DNA of 64,000 bases from Pseudomonas azerbaijanoccidentalis. GTDB taxonomy: Bacteria > Pseudomonadota > Gammaproteobacteria > Pseudomonadales > Pseudomonadaceae. The translations under genes and the position numbers were made by a program. The stretch lies in contig NZ_JAHSTU010000009.1 in the NCBI RefSeq assembly GCF_019145495.1, forward strand, positions 124,001 to 188,000, in the 5' to 3' direction. The notes beneath the pieces were generated by a model. It had not been told where the DNA came from, made no database searches, and saw only the letters and a program-made list of their open reading frames with translations. Below are positions 9,162-16,452 of this stretch, piece after piece. Every line of letters begins with the position of its first letter. The first letter of the stretch is position 1.

Positions 9162-10163
9162 TTAGATCCTGCGCCAAACCCCTTTCCCACTCAACCGCTC
9201 CCGATCATGGGCGACGGTGAAATCCTGCTCGGGACCTTTTGGCACGATGCCAGTCGGGTTGATGGTCTTGTGGCTGCCGTAGTAGTGATGCTTGATGTGG
9301 GTGAAATCCACCGTCTCGGCAATCCCCGGCCACTGATAAATCTCCCGCAGCCAGTTCGACAGATTCGGATAATCGGCGATCCGCCGCAGGTTGCATTTGA
9401 AGTGCCCGTAATACACCGCATCGAAACGAATCAACGTGGTGAACAGACGAATGTCCGCTTCGGTCAGGTATTCGCCAGTCAGGTAACGGTTGGCGCCCAG
9501 CACCTGCTCCAAGTGATCCAGCTCGGCGAACACATCATCGAACGCTTCTTCATAAGCCTGCTGTGATGTGGCAAAACCGGCGCGGTAGACACCATTGTTC
9601 ACCGCCGGATAGATCCGCTCGTTCAGCGCATCGATCTCAGAGCGCAACGGCGCGGGATAGAAATCCAGGCCATTGCCGGTCAAGTCATCGAAAGCACTGT
9701 TGAACATACGGATGATTTCCGCCGATTCGTTGCTGACGATGCGCTGTTGCTGTTTGTCCCACAGCACCGGCACGGTGACGCGGCCGGTGTAATCGGCGGT
9801 GTCTGCTGTGTAGCGCTGGTGCATGAACTGGAAACCGTCGAGTTTGTCGCCAGTGGAGCCGAGGGCCTTGTCGAAGGTCCAGCCGTTTTCCAGCATCAGC
9901 CAACTGACTACCGATACATCGATTAGGCTTTCCAGTCCTTTGAGTTTGCGCAGGATCAGCGTGCGATGAGCCCACGGACAGGCGAGGGACACGTAGAGGT
10001 GATAGCGACCAGCCTCGGCAGCAAAGCCACCAACGCCGCTCGGGCCGGGCTGGCCGTCAGCGGTCACCCAGTTGCGGCGCTGCGCCTGTTCACGCTGAAA
10101 CGCGCCGTCCTTGCTGCTTTCGTACCATTTGTCCTGCCAGCGGCCATCGACTAACAAACCCAT
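9162..10163 (-). CDS. Glutathionyl-hydroquinone reductase (Xi-class GST, YqjG/ECM4 family)
   Basis: The enzyme reductively removes glutathione from glutathionyl-hydroquinones in the cytoplasm. The 333-residue protein has the Xi-class signature CPWAH with the catalytic Cys at 62. A C-terminal all-helical GST domain contains the family Tyr-rich YYGHFKCN segment. I start at the ATG at 10163, which has CAGGAG upstream, rather than seven codons earlier. It converges on cysG and stands alone. Family assignment is firm; the physiological substrate is unknown. Confidence 0.9.
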   Translation of the reverse strand: MGLLVDGRWQDKWYESSKDGAFQREQAQRRNWVTADGQPGPSGVGGFAAEAGRYHLYVSLACPWAHRTLILRKLKGLESLIDVSVVSWLMLENGWTFDKALGSTGDKLDGFQFMHQRYTADTADYTGRVTVPVLWDKQQQRIVSNESAEIIRMFNSAFDDLTGNGLDFYPAPLRSEIDALNERIYPAVNNGVYRAGFATSQQAYEEAFDDVFAELDHLEQVLGANRYLTGEYLTEADIRLFTTLIRFDAVYYGHFKCNLRRIADYPNLSNWLREIYQWPGIAETVDFTHIKHHYYGSHKTINPTGIVPKGPEQDFTVAHDRERLSGKGVWRRI

Positions 10164-10254
10164 GTTCAAGACTCCTGAGACCAATATTCGTTGGAGTCGA
10201 GTCTATTCCGATGAGTTCGAACAAAAAGCGCAAAGATCGGGCGCAAATGATCGG

Positions 10255-11256
10255 TTAAATCGATTTGTCGCGTGCAGCCCAGTATTTTTCAGCGGTTTCG
10301 AAGGCTTGTTCGCGGCTCTGCCCCAAGCCGCGCAAGGCCAGGGCCATGGTCGAGATCAGCGCCATTTGCGGATAGCTGTCGACCACATCGCCGCGCCACA
10401 CCGCTTTCAGGTGCTCAGGTTCCAGGCTGGCCGGTTTGACGTGGCGCTGGCTCGACAGTTGCGGCCATTCCTCATCCCAGCTCTCGCCACCGGTGGTGCC
10501 GTACAAGTGGCTGTCGGCGTCGGGGTTGATTTCAATCTCACCGCCATCACCCTTGACCACAATGGCCGTGTCGCCGAGCAGGCCACTGGCATCGCGGTGC
10601 ACTGCCTGATAACCGGGGTGGAAGATGCTTTGCAAGCCGCAGCGGGCGCCCAGCGGATTAAGAATCCGCGCCAGCGAATGAATGGGCGAACGCAGACCCA
10701 GGGTGTTGCGCAGGTCGATCATCCGCTGCAGCTGCGGCGCCCAGTCCACCAGCGGCATGAACGCCAGCCCGCCGTTATCCAGCGCAGTTCCCACCTGCTG
10801 CCAGTTACGGCACAGCGGGATGTTCAATTCATCCAGCAATTGCTCGCTGTACAGCCGGCCGGCCGTGTGCGCGCCGCCACCGTGCATGAAAATCCGCACG
10901 CCGTTCTGCGCCAGGCACTTGGCGGCCAACAGATACCAAGGCAAGTGGCGTTTCTTGCCGGCGTAGGTCGGCCAGTCCAGATCCACCGCCAATGCCGGTG
11001 GATTCAGGCGCTCACGCAAGGCTTCGGTGAAACCGGCCATTTCCTCGGCGCTTTCTTCCTTGTGCCGCAACAGCATCAGGAATGCGCCGAGCTGGGTCTC
11101 CTCAACCTTTTCATCGAGCACCATGCCCATGGCGGCGCGGGCTTCCTCACGGGTCAGGTCGCGGGCGCCGCGTTTGCCTTTGCCGAGGATTCGCACGAAC
11201 TGGGCGAATGGATGTTCGGCAGGCGTTTCAAGGGTCAGCGCTGGATAGTCGGTCAT
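10255..11256 (-). CDS. YbiB-like glycosyltransferase-family protein (TrpD2)
   Basis: The 333-residue protein resembles anthranilate phosphoribosyltransferase in fold: an N-terminal helical domain with LGKGKRGARDLTREEA is followed by the nucleoside-phosphorylase-like core. The glycine-rich active-site loop is changed to MHGGGAH, so it is the TrpD2/YbiB branch, reported to bind nucleic acid in E. coli and not to make tryptophan. Its ATG overlaps the tusE stop (ATGA), making it the last gene of the tus operon. Whether it helps tRNA thiolation is only suggested by this coupling. Confidence 0.85.
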   Translation of the reverse strand: MTDYPALTLETPAEHPFAQFVRILGKGKRGARDLTREEARAAMGMVLDEKVEETQLGAFLMLLRHKEESAEEMAGFTEALRERLNPPALAVDLDWPTYAGKKRHLPWYLLAAKCLAQNGVRIFMHGGGAHTAGRLYSEQLLDELNIPLCRNWQQVGTALDNGGLAFMPLVDWAPQLQRMIDLRNTLGLRSPIHSLARILNPLGARCGLQSIFHPGYQAVHRDASGLLGDTAIVVKGDGGEIEINPDADSHLYGTTGGESWDEEWPQLSSQRHVKPASLEPEHLKAVWRGDVVDSYPQMALISTMALALRGLGQSREQAFETAEKYWAARDKSI

Positions 11257-11588
11257 AAGCAATTCGTCGGTTTGGGCAGGCCCGCCAATTTCGCGGCGAG
11301 TTTGGCGGGGGTGCCTTTGAACAGTCGGTTCAGGTGCAGGCTGTTGCCTTTTTCCGGGCCGAGCTTCAATGCGGTGTATTTGATCAGCGGACGGGTGGCC
11401 GGCGACAACTGGAACTCGGCATAGAAACTGCGCAGCAGTTCGAGGATTTCCCAGTGTTCGGGGCTCAACTCGATGTCTTCAGCAGCCGCCAGGGCGCTGG
11501 CGACCTCGGTCGACCAGTCACTCAGTTCGACCAGGAAACCGTCCTTGTCCAGCTCGATGGCGCGGGCGCCGACCGTCAGTGCATTCAT
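11253..11588 (-). CDS. tusE: Sulfur-relay protein TusE (DsrC family)
   Basis: The 111-residue DsrC-family carrier accepts persulfide sulfur from TusBCD and passes it to MnmA for 2-thiolation of tRNA wobble uridines. The conserved penultimate cysteine is present (C110 in the terminal NCL). The body keeps the family pattern SPEHWEILELLRSFY. It overlaps tusB upstream and ybiB downstream by four bases each (ATGA), so translation is coupled along the operon. Confidence 0.93.
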   Translation of the reverse strand: MNALTVGARAIELDKDGFLVELSDWSTEVASALAAAEDIELSPEHWEILELLRSFYAEFQLSPATRPLIKYTALKLGPEKGNSLHLNRLFKGTPAKLAAKLAGLPKPTNCL

Positions 11589-11878
11589 AGCCAGCTGTTG
11601 ACCTTGTTGTGGCGGATCGACAGTTCGACGAAGGCCGGGTAATCGATGGCATTGGCCCAGTCCGGAACGTCGATGGCGCGGGCCTGGGCGTCTTCGGCCA
11701 GCACATAAAGCGTGAGGCCGCGCGCGCTCAATGCATTGAAAGGTGCGGTGCCAGGCTGCAAGGCGTAGGCCGCGTCGCCGGACAGCAGCAACGCATCGTC
11801 AGCGCCGATCAATCGCAGGCAACTGTTCAAGCGTTCGTCGCCGAAGGGGGAATGAGACAACACATGCAAAGTCGACAT
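11585..11878 (-). CDS. tusB: Sulfur-relay protein TusB (DsrH family)
   Basis: This 97-residue protein is the DsrH-like subunit of the TusBCD heterohexamer. It begins STLHVLSHSPF and ends in the family SWL tail. It lies between tusC and tusE with overlapping stop/start codons on both sides. It has no catalytic cysteine role in the model of E. coli Tus; the sulfur moves through TusD. Identification rests on the short conserved ends and on operon order. Confidence 0.9.
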   Translation of the reverse strand: MSTLHVLSHSPFGDERLNSCLRLIGADDALLLSGDAAYALQPGTAPFNALSARGLTLYVLAEDAQARAIDVPDWANAIDYPAFVELSIRHNKVNSWL

Positions 11879-12240
11879 CAGAGGGTGATCACCTGGTCGT
11901 AACGGTCAATGAGGGCGGTGATTTCATGGGCGGCCAAAACCTGGGCTTCTGTCAGGGACAATGCGCCAGGGTTCAGGCCACGCTGCGCCGTGCTGTCGGC
12001 ACAGACAAACAATTCTTCGACACCGAACATCGGCAGGGCCTGAAGGTTGGCGCTCAGGTCTTTTTGTTGCAGGGTCTTGGCGTCCTGTTTCGGCGCGAGC
12101 TGAAATACGCCGTCATCAAGAAACAGCAAGCCGATCGGCAGGTCGAAAGCGCCGCCGGCCAGCACGATGTCCAGCGCTTCCCGCGCGCCCGGACCGGACC
12201 ACGGAGCCTGACGGCTGATGATCAATAAGGATTTGGCCAT
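11878..12240 (-). CDS. tusC: Sulfur-relay protein TusC (DsrF family)
   Basis: The 120-residue DsrF-like subunit belongs to the TusBCD complex. It starts MAKSLLIISRQAPW and has the DsrE-fold FLDDGVFQL segment near residues 39-47. It begins one base after the tusD stop and its own stop overlaps the tusB start by one base (TGATG). Function in sulfur transfer to tRNA is inferred from family and order. Confidence 0.91.
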   Translation of the reverse strand: MAKSLLIISRQAPWSGPGAREALDIVLAGGAFDLPIGLLFLDDGVFQLAPKQDAKTLQQKDLSANLQALPMFGVEELFVCADSTAQRGLNPGALSLTEAQVLAAHEITALIDRYDQVITL

Positions 12241-12241
12241 G

Positions 12242-12634
12242 TCATGCGCCTCCGAAACAGATCAGGCGGTCGGCATCCTGCACCGCATCATGCAACTGGC
12301 CGAGCCCGGACAATTCCCACGGTGCGCCGACGGCGACCGCATCGCGTTGATAGCGTTTGGCTTCTTCCTCGTTCAACACGCCCCGGCGCAGGGCGGCGGC
12401 AATGCACACCACGCCATCGAGTTTTTGCTCGCTGACGAAGGTGCGCCATTGCTTGGGCAAGTCGAACTCGTCCTGGGGCGTGACCACGCTGCCGGAGGCG
12501 TTGTAGACGCCATCCTGATAGAAAAACAGCCGGACAATCTCGTGCCCACCGGCCAGCGCCGCTTGGGCGAACAGCAGGGCGCGGCGCGAGGAGGGCGCAT
12601 GGGCGGCGGAAAACACGGCAATGGCGAACTTCAT
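12242..12634 (-). CDS. tusD: Sulfurtransferase TusD (DsrE family)
   Basis: This subunit accepts persulfide from TusA and hands it to TusE. The 130-residue product has the DsrE fold, with MKFAIAVFSA at the start, FFYQDGVYNA near 37-46 and the active-site cysteine at 77 (VVCIAA), matching Cys78 of E. coli TusD. I start at ATG 12634, since the 10 upstream in-frame codons do not match the family. It is the first gene of tusDCBE-ybiB; a REPIN lies upstream. Confidence 0.92.
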   Translation of the reverse strand: MKFAIAVFSAAHAPSSRRALLFAQAALAGGHEIVRLFFYQDGVYNASGSVVTPQDEFDLPKQWRTFVSEQKLDGVVCIAAALRRGVLNEEEAKRYQRDAVAVGAPWELSGLGQLHDAVQDADRLICFGGA

Positions 12635-12712
12635 GACGGACTCGATCAGCGAAACTGCGGCCATGATAAAGCTTTATCGGCGGGGGGGCGAAGGGGTTTG
12701 CCACGCCTCTAT

Positions 12713-12789
12713 GTAGGAGCTGCCGAAGGCTGCGATCTTTTGATTTTAAGAACAAGATCAAAAGATCGCAGCCTTCGGCAGCTCCTACA
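12713..12789. repeat. REPIN, GTAGGAGCTGCCGAAGG class
   Basis: Two inverted arms with the CGAAGG variant flank an AT-rich loop, between the start of tusD and the 3' end of the DUF1275 gene. Confidence 0.9.
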
Positions 12790-12800
12790 GGATTGAAGGG

Positions 12801-13505
12801 TTAGCGCGGCATGTAGCCTAGCTGCCAGCGGCGGGGGATCTTCAGCGATAACAGACCCAATACAGCCGCCAGCAAACCACTGGCAAACAAGGCCTTGAGC
12901 CCGAAATGATGTTCCAGCACCGCCCCGATGACCGCCCCGGCAAACATCCCGGTCCATGGGATCAACTGAACCCGCCAGCCGTTGCGCCGCTCGCCGAGCA
13001 ACCAGCGACCCAGACCACGGCCGAAGCGCGACAGAGCGCCGGTGACGTAGGTAAGGCCGACCGGTAAACCATTCACTTCTTCCACCGCCGCATTGAGCAT
13101 ACCCATGGCAATGATTGCCGCCAGCAACGCGGGCAGTTGCTTCTCGAATGGCCAGGCCGCAGCAGTGCAGAGCAGGGTGGCGATGCACAGCATCAAAGGC
13201 AGTGCCCGGCGACGGCCCAGGCGGCTGACAATAATGCCCAGGGCATTGCCAAGGATGAACGTGGCGATGAGGATCACCAGACGTAAGGTCAAGCCCAGAT
13301 CGCCGGCGCTGATGGCCACGGCCATGCGCGTGGTGTTGCCGCTCATGAACGAAACAAAATCGCCGCTGGCCATGAAGCCGATTGCGTCGGTCATGCCGGC
13401 CAGCACCGACAGCATGGCCACCAGGCTAAGGCCGATACGCCCGCGCCATTTCTGTGTGTGCAGGTGGCCAGGACTGGCATGCGGTCGGGTGGCGGAAGGC
13501 AGCAT
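12801..13505 (-). CDS. DUF1275 (YoaK-like) inner-membrane protein
   Basis: The 234-residue polytopic membrane protein has the DUF1275 signature: GMTDAIGF in the first span, then FVSFMSGNTTRMA. About six hydrophobic segments are visible (about 25-48, 60-95, 100-120, 125-142, 180-197, 203-222). An AAGGAT ribosome-binding site precedes the ATG. The family function is not established. A separating REPIN suggests it is not part of the tus operon. Confidence 0.85.
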   Translation of the reverse strand: MLPSATRPHASPGHLHTQKWRGRIGLSLVAMLSVLAGMTDAIGFMASGDFVSFMSGNTTRMAVAISAGDLGLTLRLVILIATFILGNALGIIVSRLGRRRALPLMLCIATLLCTAAAWPFEKQLPALLAAIIAMGMLNAAVEEVNGLPVGLTYVTGALSRFGRGLGRWLLGERRNGWRVQLIPWTGMFAGAVIGAVLEHHFGLKALFASGLLAAVLGLLSLKIPRRWQLGYMPR

Positions 13506-13526
13506 GGGGTGATCCTTGGGCGGTGG

Positions 13527-13856
13527 TCAGGGTTTTATCCCGTATAAATCGCAATATTCCAGCCAGTCCATGCCGGCCATCTCTGCCACTTCCCGGTGCA
13601 CGGCAAGGCGCTGGGTTTCGTAATCCTGCGGCGTGGTGGCCGTGAGTTGCAACGTCAGCTCCCAGGCGAATAATCCCAGGCGCTCGGCTTCTTCCTCAAA
13701 GGCTTCGTGCAAGCGCTCTTCGCGAAACTGCGCCTGGGTCTCGCCTTTGGCCTGCGCCAGCAGCGGGTTGAGATTGTCGAGTTGATGGAGCAACTCGGGA
13801 CGTTCAGCGAGAAACTTCTTAAGTGCCTGTTCGTGTTGCAGCTCGGATGCCGCCAT
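13527..13856 (-). CDS. Small acidic helical protein, probably DUF6388 family
   Basis: The 109-residue protein is rich in Glu, Gln and Leu and looks fully helical, with no signal or membrane span. The core AFEEEAERLGLFAWELTLQL and a C-terminal MAGMDWLEYCDLYGI resemble what I recall of DUF6388, common in pseudomonads and uncharacterised; that label is from memory. I start at ATG 13856 because the longer frame overlaps the upstream small HTH gene. The 20-base gap to that gene suggests an operon. Confidence 0.7.
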   Translation of the reverse strand: MAASELQHEQALKKFLAERPELLHQLDNLNPLLAQAKGETQAQFREERLHEAFEEEAERLGLFAWELTLQLTATTPQDYETQRLAVHREVAEMAGMDWLEYCDLYGIKP

Positions 13857-13876
13857 GGTCACTCCTTGAGAACCGG

Positions 13877-14125
13877 TTATGAAGACTGTTTCTTGGCAGC
13901 CTTGGCCGCTGCTGCCAGACACTCGAGGGCAAACTGCTCGGTGTAGGTCATCTGGATCGGGGTGGTTTCGCCTTTGACGGTGCGCTCACCGTCGAGGATG
14001 TAACGAATGCGTTTGTCGGTGACGCCGATGCGCTTGGCGATCCAGGAGGGCGTCTGACCGATCTGGCTGATCAGTTTGTCAGCGTATTCAGTGGTCGGTT
14101 TGTAAAACTCGGCGTTGGGGGTCAT
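13877..14125 (-). CDS. Small helix-turn-helix DNA-binding protein
   Basis: This 82-residue protein has an HTH-like core at about residues 31-51, SWIAKRIGVTDKRIRYILDG, resembling Cro/XRE-type readers. The C-terminal tail is Ala/Lys-rich. I start at ATG 14125 with GGAAG upstream. It precedes the DUF6388-like gene by 20 bases and probably forms a two-gene unit with it. No toxin signature is visible in the partner, so I do not call it a toxin-antitoxin pair. Targets are unknown. Confidence 0.65.
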   Translation of the reverse strand: MTPNAEFYKPTTEYADKLISQIGQTPSWIAKRIGVTDKRIRYILDGERTVKGETTPIQMTYTEQFALECLAAAAKAAKKQSS

Positions 14126-14272
14126 GGGGCTTCCAGTCAAAGGTGCGATGCAGCGTTAAGGCGCGATAGGGTGCGCGAATCGTCGCGCGGTGTCGCGGTA
14201 TAAATGAAGTAAAGCAGAACGATACGCGCTGCCACGGTGATACAGTCCGCTTTTTCCTGATGAGTGAATGCA

Positions 14273-14623
14273 ATGCGAATTCTGATGGTGGCGCTGGCCG
14301 CGGCCTTGCTGGCGGGATGCGCGGGCTCGGCAATGAACGATGCTCGCACCAAGGCCCCGTACAAAACCCTGAACTCGGACAAACCGGCCAAAGACGTCGC
14401 CCAGTGCGTGCAGTTTTCCTGGCAGGACGAAGCGGTATTCGGTGTTGACGCGGCGGCGTACCTGGAGCCTGCCGAGAAGGGCGGCACTACGGTCTACACC
14501 CGTTCGGCAGAGTCTTTTGTCGACGTGATCACCGATGCCTCGGGCACCGTGTTGAGCTACTACGCGCAACAGGACGACTTCGTCGCCAAGCGCCGGTTGG
14601 CGGCGTTGGCCACCTGCCTGTAA
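14273..14623 (+). CDS. Small putative lipoprotein
   Basis: The 116-residue product has a short signal sequence with lipobox LAGC near residues 13-16, so it is probably lipidated. The mature part is 100 residues with two further cysteines (one in AQCVQF, one in the terminal ATCL) that could form a disulfide. An in-frame GTG lies three codons earlier, but ATG 14273 gives the cleaner signal peptide. Function is not recognised; it lies divergent from the small HTH gene. Confidence 0.7.
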   Translation: MRILMVALAAALLAGCAGSAMNDARTKAPYKTLNSDKPAKDVAQCVQFSWQDEAVFGVDAAAYLEPAEKGGTTVYTRSAESFVDVITDASGTVLSYYAQQDDFVAKRRLAALATCL

Positions 14624-14640
14624 ACCGGTCAAGATCAACA

Positions 14641-14709
14641 GATCGCAGCCTGCGGCAGCTCCTACAGGGATTCGAAATCCGTAGGAGCTGCCGCAGGCTG
14701 CGATCTTTT
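14641..14709. repeat. REPIN, GTAGGAGCTGCCGCAGG class
   Basis: Inverted arms with the CGCAGG variant fill the gap between two converging genes. The distal arm runs into the stop codon of the GNAT gene. Confidence 0.9.
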
Positions 14710-15130
14710 AGATCAAACGCTTCTGGAAGAAGAAGTGCTTGTGCCCCGGCGGGTAATCGGCAATGTGCCCGACCTCGGTGTAACCGCACTTTTTGTAAAA
14801 CTCCGGCGCCTGGAACTCAAAGGTTTCCAGCCACAGGCCGACGCATTCCTTTTCCCGCGCCAGGTCTTCGGCCATCTGCATCAGCTGCATGCCCATGCCC
14901 TGTCCACGGGCCTGTTCCGGCACGGCCAGTAAGTCGATGAACAACCATTGATAAAACAGCCGGGCGTAAACGCCGCCGACGATTTCGTTGTTGTCATCGC
15001 GTATCAGCAACGCGATGTGTTCCGGTGGCGGGCTGGCAGACTTCGAGGCGTTGTAGGCGCGCAGCGGCACCAGGATCGCCTCGCGCTCTTCGTTGCTGGG
15101 GTTTTGCTTGCGTTCGATACGCAGGTTCAT
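14708..15130 (-). CDS. GNAT-family N-acetyltransferase
   Basis: The 140-residue cytoplasmic acetyltransferase has the acetyl-CoA-binding motif A, LLAVPEQARGQGMGMQLM, around residues 68-85. A GLWLETFEFQAPEFYKKCGY motif B follows, placing it in the GNAT superfamily. The substrate cannot be deduced. An AAGGAT site precedes the ATG. It converges on the lipoprotein gene over a REPIN. Confidence 0.85.
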   Translation of the reverse strand: MNLRIERKQNPSNEEREAILVPLRAYNASKSASPPPEHIALLIRDDNNEIVGGVYARLFYQWLFIDLLAVPEQARGQGMGMQLMQMAEDLAREKECVGLWLETFEFQAPEFYKKCGYTEVGHIADYPPGHKHFFFQKRLI

Positions 15131-15274
15131 GGCTATATCCTTATGGCTGTGAACGCCCAGCGTACCGTGGTCGCCGCCAATGTTCCATCACCGCAACCGG
15201 GTGGAACCGTCGCTTGCGCGCAGCTGTCATTGATTAAGACGCGTCATCCCGAACGCGACCGATGAGGACACGCC

Positions 15275-15712
15275 GTGAATATTTTTGAAGCCTTGCGCGA
15301 AAGCCACGAACGCCAACGGACCTATGCCAAGGCATTGATCAAAACCAGCGGCGACACCCCCGAGCGGGTCGAAGCGTACAAACAGCTCAAGGCTGAACTC
15401 CAGGCCCATGAAACCGCGGAGGAGCGGCATTTCTATATTCCTTTGATGGAGTTCGACAACGGTGTCGACCTCAGCCGCCATGCGATTGCTGAGCATCACG
15501 AAATGGACGAAATGATGGAGGAACTGGACGAGACCGAGATGTCCAGCCCGGCCTGGCTGGCGACCGCTAAGAAGTTGTCGGAAAAGGTTCATCACCACCT
15601 CCAGGAAGAAGAGCAGAAGTTCTTCCAGATGGCGGGCAAGTTGCTCGATGACAAACAGAAAGAGGCATTGGCCGGGCAGTATGAGAAGGAGTACCAAGCG
15701 CAGCTTTCCTGA
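15275..15712 (+). CDS. Hemerythrin HHE-domain protein
   Basis: This 145-residue four-helix protein carries histidine/acid positions of HHE hemerythrins: SHERQ near 10, HETAEERHFYIPLM around 49-62, AEHHEMDEMM around 71-80 and HHHLQEEEQKFF around 110-121. It probably binds a di-iron centre for O2, NO or iron handling. The start is GTG with GAGGA upstream. It is monocistronic between the GNAT promoter and a REPIN. Whether it is a sensor, store or repair protein (YtfE-like) cannot be told. Confidence 0.85.
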   Translation: MNIFEALRESHERQRTYAKALIKTSGDTPERVEAYKQLKAELQAHETAEERHFYIPLMEFDNGVDLSRHAIAEHHEMDEMMEELDETEMSSPAWLATAKKLSEKVHHHLQEEEQKFFQMAGKLLDDKQKEALAGQYEKEYQAQLS

Positions 15713-15731
15713 ATCGGGCAAACAAAACCTC

Positions 15732-15799
15732 GTAGGAGCTGCCGCAGGCTGCGATCTTTTGATTTTGCTTTAAAGATCGCAGCCTGCGGCAGCTCCTAC
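15732..15799. repeat. REPIN, GTAGGAGCTGCCGCAGG class
   Basis: Matched inverted arms (CGCAGG variant) with a short AT-rich loop lie between the converging hemerythrin and alkyltransferase genes. Confidence 0.9.
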
Positions 15800-15803
15800 A
15801 AAG

Positions 15804-16316
15804 TTAGAATCCTGGCAAGCGCGCTGTACCAGGCCAACGCCCGCCTTCCAGCGTCAGCAACAACTCCTTCGCCTCCAGCCCCCCTGCAAATCCGGTTAAT
15901 TTCCCCGATGCGCCAATCACCCGGTGACAAGGCGCAATGATCGATATTGGGTTCTTGCCGTTCGCCGCACCCACCGCCCGCACCGCACTGGGCTTGCCGA
16001 TTTGTTCGGCGATCTGGCTGTAGCTGCGGGTCTCGCCGAAGGGAATGGTCAGCAGCGCGGCCCAGACCTTCTTCTGAAACTCCGTCCCGGCAAAATCCAG
16101 CTCCAGATCGAAGCGCTGGCGTGCGCCGGCGAAATATTCGCGCAACTGCTCAGCGGCACGCATCAGGATCGGACTGTCCGGCGCTTCGTTCATCGGCCCC
16201 AGGCGCACCCGTCCGGGTTTGTCGTTTTCCCAGAGGATGGCCACCAGTCTCGAACCGTTCGCCACCAGCTTCAACTCGCCGACCGGCGAGGCCAGGGTGG
16301 TGTAGGTATAAGGCAT
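15804..16316 (-). CDS. Methylated-DNA--protein-cysteine methyltransferase (Ogt/AGT type)
   Basis: This suicide repair enzyme removes alkyl groups from O6-guanine. The active-site PCHRV motif has the acceptor Cys at residue 130, and the DNA-binding helix region includes YSQIAEQIGKPSAVRAVG. The 170-residue length fits Ogt, without the AraC-like Ada domain. I chose ATG 16316 over a start 21 codons upstream because TYTTLASPVGELKL is the family beginning. It is divergent from the gamma-glutamyltransferase gene. Confidence 0.92.
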   Translation of the reverse strand: MPYTYTTLASPVGELKLVANGSRLVAILWENDKPGRVRLGPMNEAPDSPILMRAAEQLREYFAGARQRFDLELDFAGTEFQKKVWAALLTIPFGETRSYSQIAEQIGKPSAVRAVGAANGKNPISIIAPCHRVIGASGKLTGFAGGLEAKELLLTLEGGRWPGTARLPGF

Positions 16317-16452
16317 GCCGCAGGCCTCGCCTGATTGTTGAACAGGCGTTAAGGATACTGCTTCGCGGGGGAGGCGCAATACGTAATCCCGACCATACTT
16401 GGCTACTGCTTTTGACGAGTTTTCCTACTTAAAAACAAGAAGAGACCGACTC

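Noticed and set aside
9083..15799. CRISPR-like interspaced repeats
   Set aside because: The repeats are inverted pairs at irregular distances between genes, typical of REPINs, with no leader, uniform spacers or cas genes.
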